Notes: generated by a model not told the origin, from the sequence alone. A stretch of 55,602 nt of DNA from DAOTXS01 sp034433515 (GCA_034433515.1 DAOUAL010000070.1:1-55602), one strand, 5' to 3'. Positions 16,217 through 24,930 are shown, numbered from the stretch's first letter. Made by a program: numbers and translations.

Positions 16217-17177
16217 TCGCCCAATGTGTACCGGCAGTCGGCTGGAACGGGTCTTGCGCGCCGGCTTGTTTGCCGTAACGGCTGAACTGAACCCACCCGA
16301 TAGTTCTGACCCGCAAGACGTGTACGACGCGGCGATTGTCTTGTCCGAAGTCGCGGATGCCATCAACGCCACCGATGCGTCCGGGGCGAACGTGCATATG
16401 TCCTCGCTGGGATTGTGCGCGGTGCTGTTACGTGCGGGGTACGAAGTGGTGATGCAAATGTCGTGTCGTGATCGCAATCGGATTGCGTTACAAGGCGATC
16501 TGTTGGGCGCGGTCGCGTTAGGGGTGCAAAATGTCTTGTGCCTTACCGGGGATGACGTTACCGCCGGCGATCAACCGGAAGCCAAGCGCGTCTTTGATTT
16601 CGATTCGATGCATCTGCTCCGCACCGCCAAGATTATGCGCGATCAAGGAGTCTTGCTGAGTGGGCGCAAGATTACCAAGCCCCCTAAACTTTTTCTAGGC
16701 GCTGCAGAGAATCCGTTTGCGCCACCAACGGATTGGCGCCCCTATCGTTTGGCGAAAAAAGTGGAGGCGGGTGCCGATTTTATCCAGACGCAATATGTGT
16801 TCGATGTTCCGATGTTCCGCGATTTTATGACGCGTGTCTGTGATTTGGGATTACACGAGCGAGCATACATCCTTGCTGGGGTGGGCCCGCTGCGATCACC
16901 CAAGGCAGCAGAGTATATGCGGCGGCGCGTGCCCGGGGTCGTTATCCCCGATGCACTCATCGAACGGATGACCAAGACGCCGCGCGAACGATGGCAGGAG
17001 GAAGGGATGAACATTTGTGTTGAGATTATTCAACAAGTGCGCGAGATTCCCGGGGTTGCCGGGGTGCACGTGATGGCGTATCGGCAAGAACATATGGTTG
17101 CGGAAATCATTCATCGGGCTAGACTTTTTCCGCGTGTGTTGCCCCAGACGCCCACCGCTGGGCGCGCACTGGCTTGA
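16206..17177 (+). CDS. metF: Methylenetetrahydrofolate reductase
   Basis: Flavoprotein (323 aa) interconverting methylene-THF and methyl-THF. Family hallmarks are AELNPPDSS with the acid Glu27, the ATDASGANVHMSS strand, CLTGDD with the substrate-binding Asp, and FIQTQYVFD for the flavin pocket. It overlaps metV by 11 bp. Next to a corrinoid methyl-transfer operon it may run in the oxidative direction, turning methyl-THF into methylene-THF; that is inference. A second ATG at 16224 is possible. This appears to be the last gene of the transcript starting at 12.17 kb. Confidence 0.93.
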   Translation: MPLDRPMCTGSRLERVLRAGLFAVTAELNPPDSSDPQDVYDAAIVLSEVADAINATDASGANVHMSSLGLCAVLLRAGYEVVMQMSCRDRNRIALQGDLLGAVALGVQNVLCLTGDDVTAGDQPEAKRVFDFDSMHLLRTAKIMRDQGVLLSGRKITKPPKLFLGAAENPFAPPTDWRPYRLAKKVEAGADFIQTQYVFDVPMFRDFMTRVCDLGLHERAYILAGVGPLRSPKAAEYMRRRVPGVVIPDALIERMTKTPRERWQEEGMNICVEIIQQVREIPGVAGVHVMAYRQEHMVAEIIHRARLFPRVLPQTPTAGRALA

Positions 17178-17184
17178 TCCCATC

Positions 17185-17213
17185 TTGACACGAATGCGGT
17201 AGAAGAGTACACT
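17185..17213 (+). promoter_or_regulatory. Promoter of the polyamine-type importer operon
   Basis: TTGACA (17185-17190) and TACACT (17208-17213) are 17 bases apart. The gene start at 17514 lies about 295 bases downstream. Confidence 0.6.
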
Positions 17214-17425
17214 TTGTCGCAGTTGTTGCCCCTTCCAATTCCCCACGATTTTGTGATGGCGTCGCGATGAAGTGGTCAGTGGATTTGCCCAAGGAGTATT
17301 TTGCGAATATTCGCTCAGCGATGGTTGGGCGTGGTTTCGCCGCGCGCGCAATGGTTGGGCAAAAGATTGTGGCGTTGATTTTTTGAGGTAGACGCTTTTT
17401 TCGGACTACCTTTTGTATTTTCCGC

Positions 17426-17434
17426 AAGGAGGTG
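17426..17434 (+). promoter_or_regulatory. Extra Shine-Dalgarno-like motif in the leader
   Basis: AAGGAGGTG lies 79 nt before the ATG at 17514, which has its own TTAGGAGGAG site. The GTG inside the motif opens a 23-codon frame that ends at a TAG (17501-17503) lying inside the gene's own ribosome site. It is not a normal start because the spacing is zero. Confidence 0.4.
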
Positions 17435-17513
17435 ATTCCCCAGCGATCCAAGATCAGACCATCGTTAATTCTGTTGCCGTTCAAATGGTATCTCATTCCT
17501 TAGGAGGAGAAGA

Positions 17514-18695
17514 ATGAAAAATCGCGTTGTGGTGCTTTTGGCGCTCGTGCTTTTGCTGGGGGCAATCGCTGCGTGCGCCCCTGCTCCAACCCCCGTCCCT
17601 ACGGCTGCACCGCCCACGGCGGCTCCCAAGGCAACGGATGTCCCCAAGCCCGTTGACCCCAGCGCCGCTGTAATGGCAAAGTTGTACGAAGAAGCCAAGA
17701 AAGAAGGCGCGCTTTCCACGATTGCCTTGCCCGATGACTGGTTGAACTATGGCGAGATCAAAAAAGTCTTCTTTGCCAAGTTCCCGGGCCTCAAGTACAC
17801 CGACCTAGACCCCCAAGCCGGCTCGCAAGATGAAATCAATGCGGTCAAAGCCAACAAAGACAACAAAGGACCGCAGAATCCTGACGTGTTGGACGTTGGC
17901 TTTGCCTTCGCCCCCACGCTCAAAGACGAGGGCTTGTGCTTGCCGTACAAAGTGGCTACCTGGGACACCATTCCCAATGATTTGAAAGACCCGGATGGTT
18001 GCTGGTACGGCGACTATTACGGTGTGATGTCGTTTGCGGTGAACAAAGCCATCATCAAGAATCCGCCGCAGGATTGGGCAGATTTGCTCAAACCGGAGTA
18101 CAAGAATAGCATTGCCATCGCGGGTGATCCATTGTCGTCCAATCAAGCCCAACAGACAGTTTACGCCGCTGCCCTTGCCAATGGTGGCAATCATGAAAAC
18201 GTTACCCCAGGTCTCAACTTTTTTGCCCAACTGGCCAAGTCCGGTAATTTGGTCCCGGTCATCGGCGATCAATCCAAACTTGCCAAAGGCGAAACGCCTA
18301 TTCTGATTACCTGGGACTATTTGGCGCTGGGTTACAAAGATGTCCTCAAGGGCAATCCCGAGATTGAGGTCATCGTGCCCAAATCGTTCGTCTTTGGTGG
18401 CGTGTACATCCAAGCGATCAACAAATATTCACCGCGCCCGAATGCCGCAAAACTTTGGATGGAATTTCTCTACTCGGACGAAGGTCAGTTGCTCTGGCTC
18501 AAGGGCTATGGGCATCCCATTCGCTACAATGATCTGGTCAAACGGAATGTGATTCCCGCCGATCTTGCCGCGAAACTCCCGCCCGCCGAATTATATGCCA
18601 AAGCCTTCTTCCCCACCGGTGCCCAGGTGAGCGCCGCGCGTAAAGCCGTGGGCGAAAACTGGGAAAAGGTTGTGGGTACCAAGATCGCCAAGTAA
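17514..18695 (+). CDS. ABC substrate-binding lipoprotein, polyamine/iron type
   Basis: Extracytoplasmic receptor of a PotD/FbpA-like importer, 393 aa. The lipoprotein signal ends at AIAAC (Cys21) and is followed by a Pro/Ala linker. The body has the type-2 periplasmic-binding features of this group: EAKKEGALSTIALPDDW, DVLDVGFAFAP, DYYGVMSFAVNKAII, and a C-terminal MEFLYSDEGQLLWLKGYGHPIRY. The start has a strong AGGAGGAG site. It is followed by two permeases and one ATPase. The position directly after the methyltransferase/metF operon makes a methylated amine a reasonable ligand guess, but family members also bind polyamines, iron, thiamine or phosphonates. Confidence 0.87.
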   Translation: MKNRVVVLLALVLLLGAIAACAPAPTPVPTAAPPTAAPKATDVPKPVDPSAAVMAKLYEEAKKEGALSTIALPDDWLNYGEIKKVFFAKFPGLKYTDLDPQAGSQDEINAVKANKDNKGPQNPDVLDVGFAFAPTLKDEGLCLPYKVATWDTIPNDLKDPDGCWYGDYYGVMSFAVNKAIIKNPPQDWADLLKPEYKNSIAIAGDPLSSNQAQQTVYAAALANGGNHENVTPGLNFFAQLAKSGNLVPVIGDQSKLAKGETPILITWDYLALGYKDVLKGNPEIEVIVPKSFVFGGVYIQAINKYSPRPNAAKLWMEFLYSDEGQLLWLKGYGHPIRYNDLVKRNVIPADLAAKLPPAELYAKAFFPTGAQVSAARKAVGENWEKVVGTKIAK

Positions 18696-18704
18696 CGTTC
18701 GTGA

Positions 18705-18740
18705 GGTTTCCTCCTCTCCCGTTTTGGAGAGGAGGAAACC
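18705..18740 (+). terminator. Long perfect intercistronic stem-loop
   Basis: GGTTTCCTCCTCTCC (18705-18719) pairs with GGAGAGGAGGAAACC (18726-18740), a perfect 15-bp stem with a 6-nt loop, 9 bases after the stop codon. No T tract follows. As in the first importer, it separates binding protein from permease and would favour excess binding protein. Confidence 0.8.
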
Positions 18741-18889
18741 CAACTCAGGCGAGCCGAAACAACACCGGCATTGATCCACGAAGGACACGAAGGTCCACAA
18801 AGATTTCTCTGTTCCTTCGTGACCTTGGTGCCCTTCGTGGCTGAAAAAATCTTGGCTTTTTGTGCAACGATTTCATTGGATAGGTACTA
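18739..18889 (-). repeat. Dispersed ~140-bp repeat, copy B, inside an operon
   Basis: This is the reverse complement of copies A and C, from CCCAACTCAGGCGAGCCGAAAC to GATTTCATTGGATAGGTACTA. It lies between the binding-protein hairpin and the permease ATG at 18903, so any permease mRNA must read through it. It contains the CCACGAAGG/CCTTCGTGG inverted pair. Confidence 0.75.
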
Positions 18890-18902
18890 GGAAGAGGAGC
18901 GT

Positions 18903-19865
18903 ATGCAGACGACTTTATCGCGAGTTCGGACCTGGAATTGGGCTTGGCTTGGCGTGGTTCCCTTTTTTGCTTTTGCATTCTTTTTTCTCATCCTGCCAGC
19001 CGGTACGCTTTTGATCGGCAGTGTGCAAGACAAAGAAGGCAACTTTACGCTGGACAATTTTCGCAATATATTTCAAGGTATCTCGTTCACCATTCGGGCG
19101 GTCCCTTCCGAGGTGAATCTTCTGGGTTTAACGATTCCACTCCCCTTGACCATTGATTTTCAATCCAACTCGATTATCAGTGCCTACATCTTGAGTATTC
19201 AGTTGAGCGTCGCCACCGCGCTCATTGGTGGCATCCTAGGATTTCTCCTTGCCTACGCCGTAGTACTGGGCGGGTTGCCACGCTTTGCGCGTTCGGCGCT
19301 GCTCACCTTTTCCGGCGTTGCCTCATACTTTTCCGGCGTCCCCCTTGCCTTTGCCTTTATCGCCACGCTGGGACGGTTAGGATTTGTCACCACCCTCATT
19401 CGTAACACCTTTGGTTTCGATCTCTATCAGAGCGGTTTCTCCGTCCTAAGTCTCACCGGTCTGATCCTGACTTATACCTATTTTCAATTTCCCTTGATGG
19501 TGCTGATCATCACGCCCGCGCTCGATGGCCTCAAGCGCGAATGGCGCGAAGCCGCCGAAAATCTAGGCGCGAGCAACGCCCAGTATTGGCGCCACGTGGC
19601 GTTTCCGATTCTCTTGCCCTCGCTCCTCGGCACGATGATTCTCTTGTTCAGCAACGCCTTTGGGGCGGTCGCCACGCCCTTCGCCCTGACCGGTGGCAAT
19701 TTTCAATTGGCGACGATTCTCATCTTCCGCCAAATTCGCGGCGAGGTGTTGCAGGACCCAGGGTTGGGCTACGCCGTCGCTTTAGGTATGGTTTTTGTGA
19801 TGGCACTCTCACTCACCTTGTATTACTGGCTCCAGCGTCGGAGTGAACGCTGGTTAAGGCGCTAG
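18903..19865 (+). CDS. ABC permease, PotB/FbpB-type, first subunit
   Basis: Inner-membrane channel subunit (320 aa) of the polyamine/iron-type importer. An N-terminal helix (about 15-37) is followed by an extracytoplasmic loop (DKEGNFTLDNFRNIFQ...) and five more helices. The EAA loop is EWREAAENLGASNAQYWRHVAFPILLP, which contacts the ATPase. The ribosome site AAGAGGAG precedes the ATG at 18903. It is 10 bp from the second permease gene. Confidence 0.9.
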   Translation: MQTTLSRVRTWNWAWLGVVPFFAFAFFFLILPAGTLLIGSVQDKEGNFTLDNFRNIFQGISFTIRAVPSEVNLLGLTIPLPLTIDFQSNSIISAYILSIQLSVATALIGGILGFLLAYAVVLGGLPRFARSALLTFSGVASYFSGVPLAFAFIATLGRLGFVTTLIRNTFGFDLYQSGFSVLSLTGLILTYTYFQFPLMVLIITPALDGLKREWREAAENLGASNAQYWRHVAFPILLPSLLGTMILLFSNAFGAVATPFALTGGNFQLATILIFRQIRGEVLQDPGLGYAVALGMVFVMALSLTLYYWLQRRSERWLRR

Positions 19866-19875
19866 GAGGAGCCCC

Positions 19876-20667
19876 ATGAAAAAAATTCCCATTGTCTCTT
19901 GGTTGATCCTCCTGATTGGTTTTTTGTATTTCTTTGTCCCATTGATTGGTACACTCGATTTTTCCTTGCGCTTGGTCAGAGACCAAATTACGCTGCAAGC
20001 GTACGTGAACGTGTTAACGTCGCCGCGCTTTCAAAACACCTTTACCTACTCGTTCGCGATGGCATTGTTGACCATCGTTACGGCAATTCTGCTGGTCGCG
20101 CCGACGGCTTACTGGGTGCATCTCAAACTCCCGTGGCTGCGGCCCTTCATTGAATTCACTACCATGCTCACCTTTGTGGTGCCAGCGATTGTGTTGGTGT
20201 TCGGCTTGATTCGCGTGTACGCGCGGCCTCCGTTATCCATTCTGGAGAGTGATTTGGGGGCAAACTTTTTGCTGGTGATGGCATACACCGCCCTCGCGCT
20301 CGCCACGATGTATCGTTCGGTGGATGTGGGCTTGCGCGCGATTGATGTGCGCACCCTCACCGAAGCTGCGCAGAGTTTGGGCGCGGGCTGGGGCACCATT
20401 CTCTTCCACGTGATCTTTCCCAACTTGCGTGTTGCACTCTTGAGTGGTGCCTTTGTCACATTTGCGATGGTCATCGGCGAATTTACGATTGCCACATTTC
20501 TGGCGCGCCCGGCGTTTGGTCCGTATATGGCAAACGTGGGGCAGACCCGCCCCTACGAATCCACCGCCTTGACGATTATCAGTCTCTCGCTGACGTGGGC
20601 GTGTATCGGTGCAATTCAATTGTTGGGACGGGGTGCCCGGGGACCGATGGCGGGCGCCGGGCAATAG
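19876..20667 (+). CDS. ABC permease, PotC/FbpB-type, second subunit
   Basis: Second channel subunit (263 aa) with six hydrophobic segments and the EAA loop TEAAQSLGAGWGTILFHVIFPNLR. Length is typical of PotC-like proteins. The ATG at 19876 follows AGGAGGAG, and the gene ends 30 bp before the ATPase ATG. Confidence 0.9.
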   Translation: MKKIPIVSWLILLIGFLYFFVPLIGTLDFSLRLVRDQITLQAYVNVLTSPRFQNTFTYSFAMALLTIVTAILLVAPTAYWVHLKLPWLRPFIEFTTMLTFVVPAIVLVFGLIRVYARPPLSILESDLGANFLLVMAYTALALATMYRSVDVGLRAIDVRTLTEAAQSLGAGWGTILFHVIFPNLRVALLSGAFVTFAMVIGEFTIATFLARPAFGPYMANVGQTRPYESTALTIISLSLTWACIGAIQLLGRGARGPMAGAGQ

Positions 20668-20697
20668 TTATAGGCATCAACATTGATTGGAGTGAGT

Positions 20698-21759
20698 ATG
20701 GCATTCCTGGAACTCAACAACGTGAGCAAAGTGTTTGGTCAGACAACCGCCGTGCGGGATTTCAATTTGCACGTCGAACGGGGTGAGTTTGTCTCGTTCC
20801 TAGGTCCGAGTGGTTGCGGTAAAACTACGACCCTGCGAATGATTGCCGGCTTTGAGTTACCCACGAGCGGCACCATTTTCATCAACGGCAATGACGTAAC
20901 CTACAAGCCACCCCAAAAGCGCAACACCGGCATGGTGTTTCAAGCCTACGCGCTCTTTCCCAATATGACGGTGGCAGACAACATCGCCTTTGGGATGAAG
21001 ATTGCGCACAAATCCAAAGCGGAAATCAAAAAGCGCGTGGCGGAGATGCTGGCGATCATCAAGATGGAAGATTTTGGTCATCGTTATCCGTACCAACTTT
21101 CGGGCGGACAGCAACAGCGGGTCGCGCTCGCGCGTGCGCTCGCCATTCAGCCCCAGGTTCTTTTGCTCGATGAGCCGCTTTCTGCACTCGACGCCAAGAT
21201 TCGGGTCTCGCTCCGCCAAGAAATCCGCGCGATTCAACAAAAATTGGGCATCACCACGATCTATGTAACGCACGATCAAGAAGAAGCCCTTTCGATTTCG
21301 GATCGCGTGGTGGTAATGAACAATGCCCGAATCGAACAGGTGGGGACGCCGTTTGAGATTTACAATTTTCCCAAGACGGAGTTCACCGCGCAGTTCGTTG
21401 GTACGCTTAACTCGCTCACGGCGACGGTGCAAAACGCAGCGGCAGGCGAACTGCGCCTGGCGGGCCAACCGGTGTTCACTGCCCAAGCGATGGATGGGCT
21501 GAGGAAGGGAGACAACGTCGCAGTTTCGATTCGGCCCGAACGGATTAGTTTTGCCGCCGATGGCCGTAAAGCGAATACCTTGAACGTCCAAGTGGAAAGT
21601 ATCACCTTCCTCGGTTCGATTGTGCGGATTCAGGTGAGTGCAGGCGACAATCGTTTGTTGATGGATACCTTTAATAATCCTTTCCTCACGTTACCCAAGA
21701 TTGGGGAGACCATCGAAGTAACGTTTTCCAAGGAAGCCGTGTTGGTCCTGAAACATTGA
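20698..21759 (+). CDS. ABC ATPase, PotA/FbpC-type, with TOBE domain
   Basis: ATPase of the polyamine/iron-type importer, 353 aa. Walker A GPSGCGKTT is at 36-44, signature LSGGQQQR at 134-141, Walker B LLLDEP at about 155-160 and H-loop VTHDQEEA follows. The C-terminal third (from about 235) is a TOBE-type regulatory domain (VSIRPERISF). The ATG at 20698 is preferred, with GGAG 6 bases upstream; an in-frame TTG at 20683 would add five residues. It closes the operon at a bidirectional terminator. Confidence 0.93.
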   Translation: MAFLELNNVSKVFGQTTAVRDFNLHVERGEFVSFLGPSGCGKTTTLRMIAGFELPTSGTIFINGNDVTYKPPQKRNTGMVFQAYALFPNMTVADNIAFGMKIAHKSKAEIKKRVAEMLAIIKMEDFGHRYPYQLSGGQQQRVALARALAIQPQVLLLDEPLSALDAKIRVSLRQEIRAIQQKLGITTIYVTHDQEEALSISDRVVVMNNARIEQVGTPFEIYNFPKTEFTAQFVGTLNSLTATVQNAAAGELRLAGQPVFTAQAMDGLRKGDNVAVSIRPERISFAADGRKANTLNVQVESITFLGSIVRIQVSAGDNRLLMDTFNNPFLTLPKIGETIEVTFSKEAVLVLKH

Positions 21760-21829
21760 TCCACTGTGACTACGCCGGTCATTGCGAGCACCGTTCGCCA
21801 AGCCTGAGCGAAGGGGACATCGGTACGCT

Positions 21830-21864
21830 AAAAAGACCTGACCGATTTTCGGTCAGGTCTTTTT
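21830..21864. terminator. Bidirectional rho-independent terminator
   Basis: AAAAAGACCTGACCGA (21830-21845) and TCGGTCAGGTCTTTTT (21849-21864) are perfect complements around a TTT loop. It serves the rightward importer operon and the leftward HAD gene, whose stop codon at 21853-21855 lies inside the hairpin. Confidence 0.92.
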
Positions 21865-22872
21865 AATGAGCCCGATCAACTCATCGGGATGTTCGATGAT
21901 CACATCCGCGCCGGCGCGCTCCAACGCGCGCCGCATCTGAGCCTTATCGTCTGCCTTCGCCAGACATCCGATGGAGACAAAACGCCGCTCGCGTTTTGCC
22001 GTGTTCGCTGCGCGAATATCATCCGGCGTATCGCCCACGTACGCAACCCGCGCCCCGCCGATGTTGCGTGCGCATTCTAGCAATGGAAACGGATGCGGTT
22101 TGCTCAAACTGATTTGTGTGCCGGTTTCCTCAAAATATTTCTTCTCCGCCGCATTGACCTCTTCCAATGTCACGATCGTACGAAATAAATTGGCGATCCC
22201 TGCCGCGTCGAGCGCCAACAACGCCTGCGCGCGTGGGCGCCCGGTCGCAATGCCCAACCTGACATACTCGCTCAAGGCAACCAGTGTTTCGCGGCGCGGA
22301 ATGAGTTGCTCGCGATGAATCAAGCCATCGGCGTGAATCCAACGGCGCGGTTCACCATACGCTTGTTGAAACAATGCTTCATCCAGATAGAATTCTTCAA
22401 AAATGCGTTTGACCACGTTCGTCGTGCGCACCTCGCCAGCCGCGAACAACAGGTGATCGTTCGTCGTGCCCAAAATTTTTTGGACGGCGGGCAGGCCGCC
22501 ACCCTGCGCCGCCACCTGTCGTGCGAACGTGGCAAGGTCTTTACGCATTGCAAGTTCGGCGACAGTAGCCACAATATTTTTGCCGACTGTGCCTAGATCA
22601 TCAACATCGAGCGCCGAATAAGGTTGCGTATCAATCAACGAAAGAAAATATTTGATGAGTGCGGTCGTGAGGTCCCAATCGTTGTTGAAACCACCAGCCA
22701 GTTTGAGCGCGGTCACATCGTCACGGGAAACCAGATCGCCGGCAAACGGCGCGAGACCTAACCATCGTTCAAAATAGAATTGCACCGTCGCGCGGGTTGC
22801 CGTACGGTACGAGTCGGACACGTCAATGAGGACGCCGTCCATATCAAAGAGGAGGGTATCAAGCGAAAGCAT
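21853..22872 (-). CDS. HAD-superfamily hydrolase, subfamily IA
   Basis: Phosphatase-like HAD enzyme (339 aa). Motif I is LLFDMDGVLIDVSDSY (Asp9 nucleophile, Asp11). The C-terminal motifs KPHPFPLL and VAYVGDTPDDIRAA (motifs III/IV) are intact. It is longer than the ~220-250 aa of phosphoglycolate-phosphatase-like members because of an enlarged cap (about 40-190). The opening resembles the TIGR01548-type family. It is the last gene of the leftward transcript, 48 bp after the APC permease, with a strong hairpin in that gap. Substrate unknown. Confidence 0.8.
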   Translation of the reverse strand: MLSLDTLLFDMDGVLIDVSDSYRTATRATVQFYFERWLGLAPFAGDLVSRDDVTALKLAGGFNNDWDLTTALIKYFLSLIDTQPYSALDVDDLGTVGKNIVATVAELAMRKDLATFARQVAAQGGGLPAVQKILGTTNDHLLFAAGEVRTTNVVKRIFEEFYLDEALFQQAYGEPRRWIHADGLIHREQLIPRRETLVALSEYVRLGIATGRPRAQALLALDAAGIANLFRTIVTLEEVNAAEKKYFEETGTQISLSKPHPFPLLECARNIGGARVAYVGDTPDDIRAANTAKRERRFVSIGCLAKADDKAQMRRALERAGADVIIEHPDELIGLIKKT

Positions 22873-22884
22873 TGTGAAATAAAT

Positions 22885-22912
22885 GGGGCGTTCGCAGATT
22901 GGCGAACGCCCC
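22885..22912 (-). terminator. Hairpin between APC permease and HAD genes
   Basis: GGGGCGTTCGC and GCGAACGCCCC form an 11-bp stem with a 6-nt loop. On the minus strand it is followed by ATTTATTT, so it may terminate or attenuate transcription entering the HAD gene. Confidence 0.6.
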
Positions 22913-22920
22913 GTTGCGTG

Positions 22921-24777
22921 TTATTCGACTGGGATTTGTTTGTACACTTTGTCAATGTCAATGCCTTGGCGGCGCCGGTACGCACTAAAGCCAAAGTAGA
23001 TCAACGCCGCCACAGCATAGTTGGCCACCATAAAGAGCATTGAACTGGGATTGGACCAACCAATGCCGTACGCTTTGTTGGGGTCCCACACCCATTCCAC
23101 CAAGAGCCAGTCGAGGAAGAAGAGAAAGACCAAGCCGGCGAGCGTCACCAGCGGCATTGCCTCGCCTGCCAGCACCCGGCGTCCCACATAGTACAACACC
23201 CACGCTAACACCGCGGCGTTGACCACCGTGAGTACCCACACAAAGGCGACCATGAGCCAGGTCAACGCATCCGCCTCGGCGAGAGAGCCAGTAACCGTCA
23301 GCCCGTACTGCACCGAGTTGACTACCAGATAGATCGCGCCGAGTGCAAACAAAACCAGCACAAGCCAGCCCAGCCAGTTCTGCGCTTTGATCTTGGCAAT
23401 CGGCGAGCCGTCAAAAAGGTCTTTGGAGCGCCACGGGAAAATCGTGCCGGCAATCGTCGTGCCCAGGAACGTTACGGCGATAACGAGTGTTGCATCCAAC
23501 GCCAAGGTTTGGAACGAAAAGATGTTGTAGGCGTACAAGAACGAAATAATGATCGAAGGAATCGTCATCAGCAGCAACGCGGCGATGGGTGTGCGTGTGC
23601 GCGGTTCGACGTAGGTGACCCAGTCGGGGAGCAAACGATCGAACGCGGCGGCAAAGATGACACGCGTTGAACTGAGGAACACCGTTCCCGACCAACCAAA
23701 CCACCACAAACTGAGCAAGACGAGGACGAAGAGTTGAAGCAAGGGATTGGTGGTCATAAACGCGGCAAATAGACCCGGGTAGGGCCAGAAAGGTAAGGGT
23801 GGTGCTTCAGTGGCGAATCCCCATTTGTATGCCCAAAAGGCACCGTTTGCTTTGTTGTAAAAATCCCAACCGATTGTGTTAGCGATCAACGCAAAGAAAA
23901 TCAACGCCAGCACGGCGGTTACGATAATCGCTGCCGCCATGCCCCAAAAGTTGCGTTTGTAATCATTCGCGCCGCGTACTTCGCCGTACAATGTAGAACC
24001 CCAGTTGGGCCACAGATTCCAAAAGACCAGCATCGGAATCAACACAAAACTAGCCATGACGCTAATATCACCCCAAGGTGGCGCAACGGTGCCAGCGGCT
24101 TCCCCGGCTTTGAGCGTGGCTTGATACAAATCCCCGGCTTGTACGCCAAACAGTGCGGGAACGAGGCGGTTGAGATTAGCGACAAACGTTTGATTGTTGC
24201 CGAGCAAGAGCAAGATGAACGCCAACGCAAGCCCCACCATGCCGCCCCAGAAGCATGCTTTTTGGATGCGCGCGTACCATTTCATTCCCACGCCGATATA
24301 GCCGGTGACGAGGAGACACAAAAAGATGCATGCCACTAGCAATCCGTTGGCATCGTTGGTGAACCACAAGGCGAGGTCTTGGGCACCGAGGATGGCGAGG
24401 ATGGGGGTGAACACTTCATAGGTGAGCATCTGGCCGTAGAGCGGAACCCACAACCAGAGGATAAACCACCACCCGGTAACGGCGAGGATAAAGCCCACAC
24501 TGCGACCGAGGATGCGGCTTTGCCACACATAGTCGCCGCCGGCGCGCGGCATGACCGAGATGAGACTGGCGTAAACGATGACCTCAAAGATGGTGAACAC
24601 CGCACTGATGATCACGGCGGGCACCATATGCCCGTTTAACGACCAGCAGTACGAAAAGATGAACAGCCCCAGTGTGATGAGGTTGATGGAAAAGAGCGCG
24701 TAAACAAACGCGTCAAAGACTGACCAAGAACGCACGAGCCCGCTTGCTTTGCGGGTGAAAAGAGTTACCTCACTCAT
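22921..24777 (-). CDS. APC-superfamily amino acid/amine permease
   Basis: Inner-membrane transporter (618 aa) with about 12-14 hydrophobic segments. The N-terminal part has the APC signature (FDAFVYALFSIN..., then MPRAGGDYVWQSR), which forms the substrate site in this family. It is longer than the usual ~450-500 aa, with extra hydrophobic segments at the C-terminus. It is encoded within the DeoR-headed leftward gene set and is the likely importer of that pathway's amino acid or amine substrate. The ribosome site AAAGGGG precedes the start. The 153-bp gap upstream contains an AAGGAGGTG motif. Confidence 0.85.
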   Translation of the reverse strand: MSEVTLFTRKASGLVRSWSVFDAFVYALFSINLITLGLFIFSYCWSLNGHMVPAVIISAVFTIFEVIVYASLISVMPRAGGDYVWQSRILGRSVGFILAVTGWWFILWLWVPLYGQMLTYEVFTPILAILGAQDLALWFTNDANGLLVACIFLCLLVTGYIGVGMKWYARIQKACFWGGMVGLALAFILLLLGNNQTFVANLNRLVPALFGVQAGDLYQATLKAGEAAGTVAPPWGDISVMASFVLIPMLVFWNLWPNWGSTLYGEVRGANDYKRNFWGMAAAIIVTAVLALIFFALIANTIGWDFYNKANGAFWAYKWGFATEAPPLPFWPYPGLFAAFMTTNPLLQLFVLVLLSLWWFGWSGTVFLSSTRVIFAAAFDRLLPDWVTYVEPRTRTPIAALLLMTIPSIIISFLYAYNIFSFQTLALDATLVIAVTFLGTTIAGTIFPWRSKDLFDGSPIAKIKAQNWLGWLVLVLFALGAIYLVVNSVQYGLTVTGSLAEADALTWLMVAFVWVLTVVNAAVLAWVLYYVGRRVLAGEAMPLVTLAGLVFLFFLDWLLVEWVWDPNKAYGIGWSNPSSMLFMVANYAVAALIYFGFSAYRRRQGIDIDKVYKQIPVE

Positions 24778-24898
24778 TGAAACCCCTTTCTTGATTGTGT
24801 CGGCTAATCACGCAACATCCTTGTGGCGATGAGCGCGACGTACTGGAACACGTTTAACCTAGTTCAGTCAGAGGATTGATAGAGGTATGTGGCTTGGG

Positions 24899-24907
24899 CA
24901 CCTCCTT
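24899..24907 (-). promoter_or_regulatory. Extra Shine-Dalgarno-like motif upstream of the APC permease
   Basis: AAGGAGGTG on the minus strand lies 121 nt before the permease start at 24777, in the longest gap of this operon (24778-24930). It is one of four copies of this 9-mer in leaders of the window. Confidence 0.35.
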
Positions 24908-24930
24908 TCTTGGCAACCATCCCCAAAGTT

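Larger units (their letters stand above)
17178..17513 (+). other. Intergenic leader before the second importer operon
   Basis: Apart from the promoter at 17185-17213 and the AAGGAGGTG motif at 17426-17434, this stretch holds no recognisable gene. ATGGTTGGGC occurs twice (near 17318 and 17350). The transcribed leader would be about 290 nt, unusually long. Confidence 0.5.

Noticed and set aside
17424..17445. Sequence resembling the complement of the 16S rRNA 3' end (AAGGAGGTGATT...CCAGC)
   Set aside because: The match is limited to the Shine-Dalgarno core and a few bases. No rRNA sequence flanks it, so it is not an rRNA fragment.
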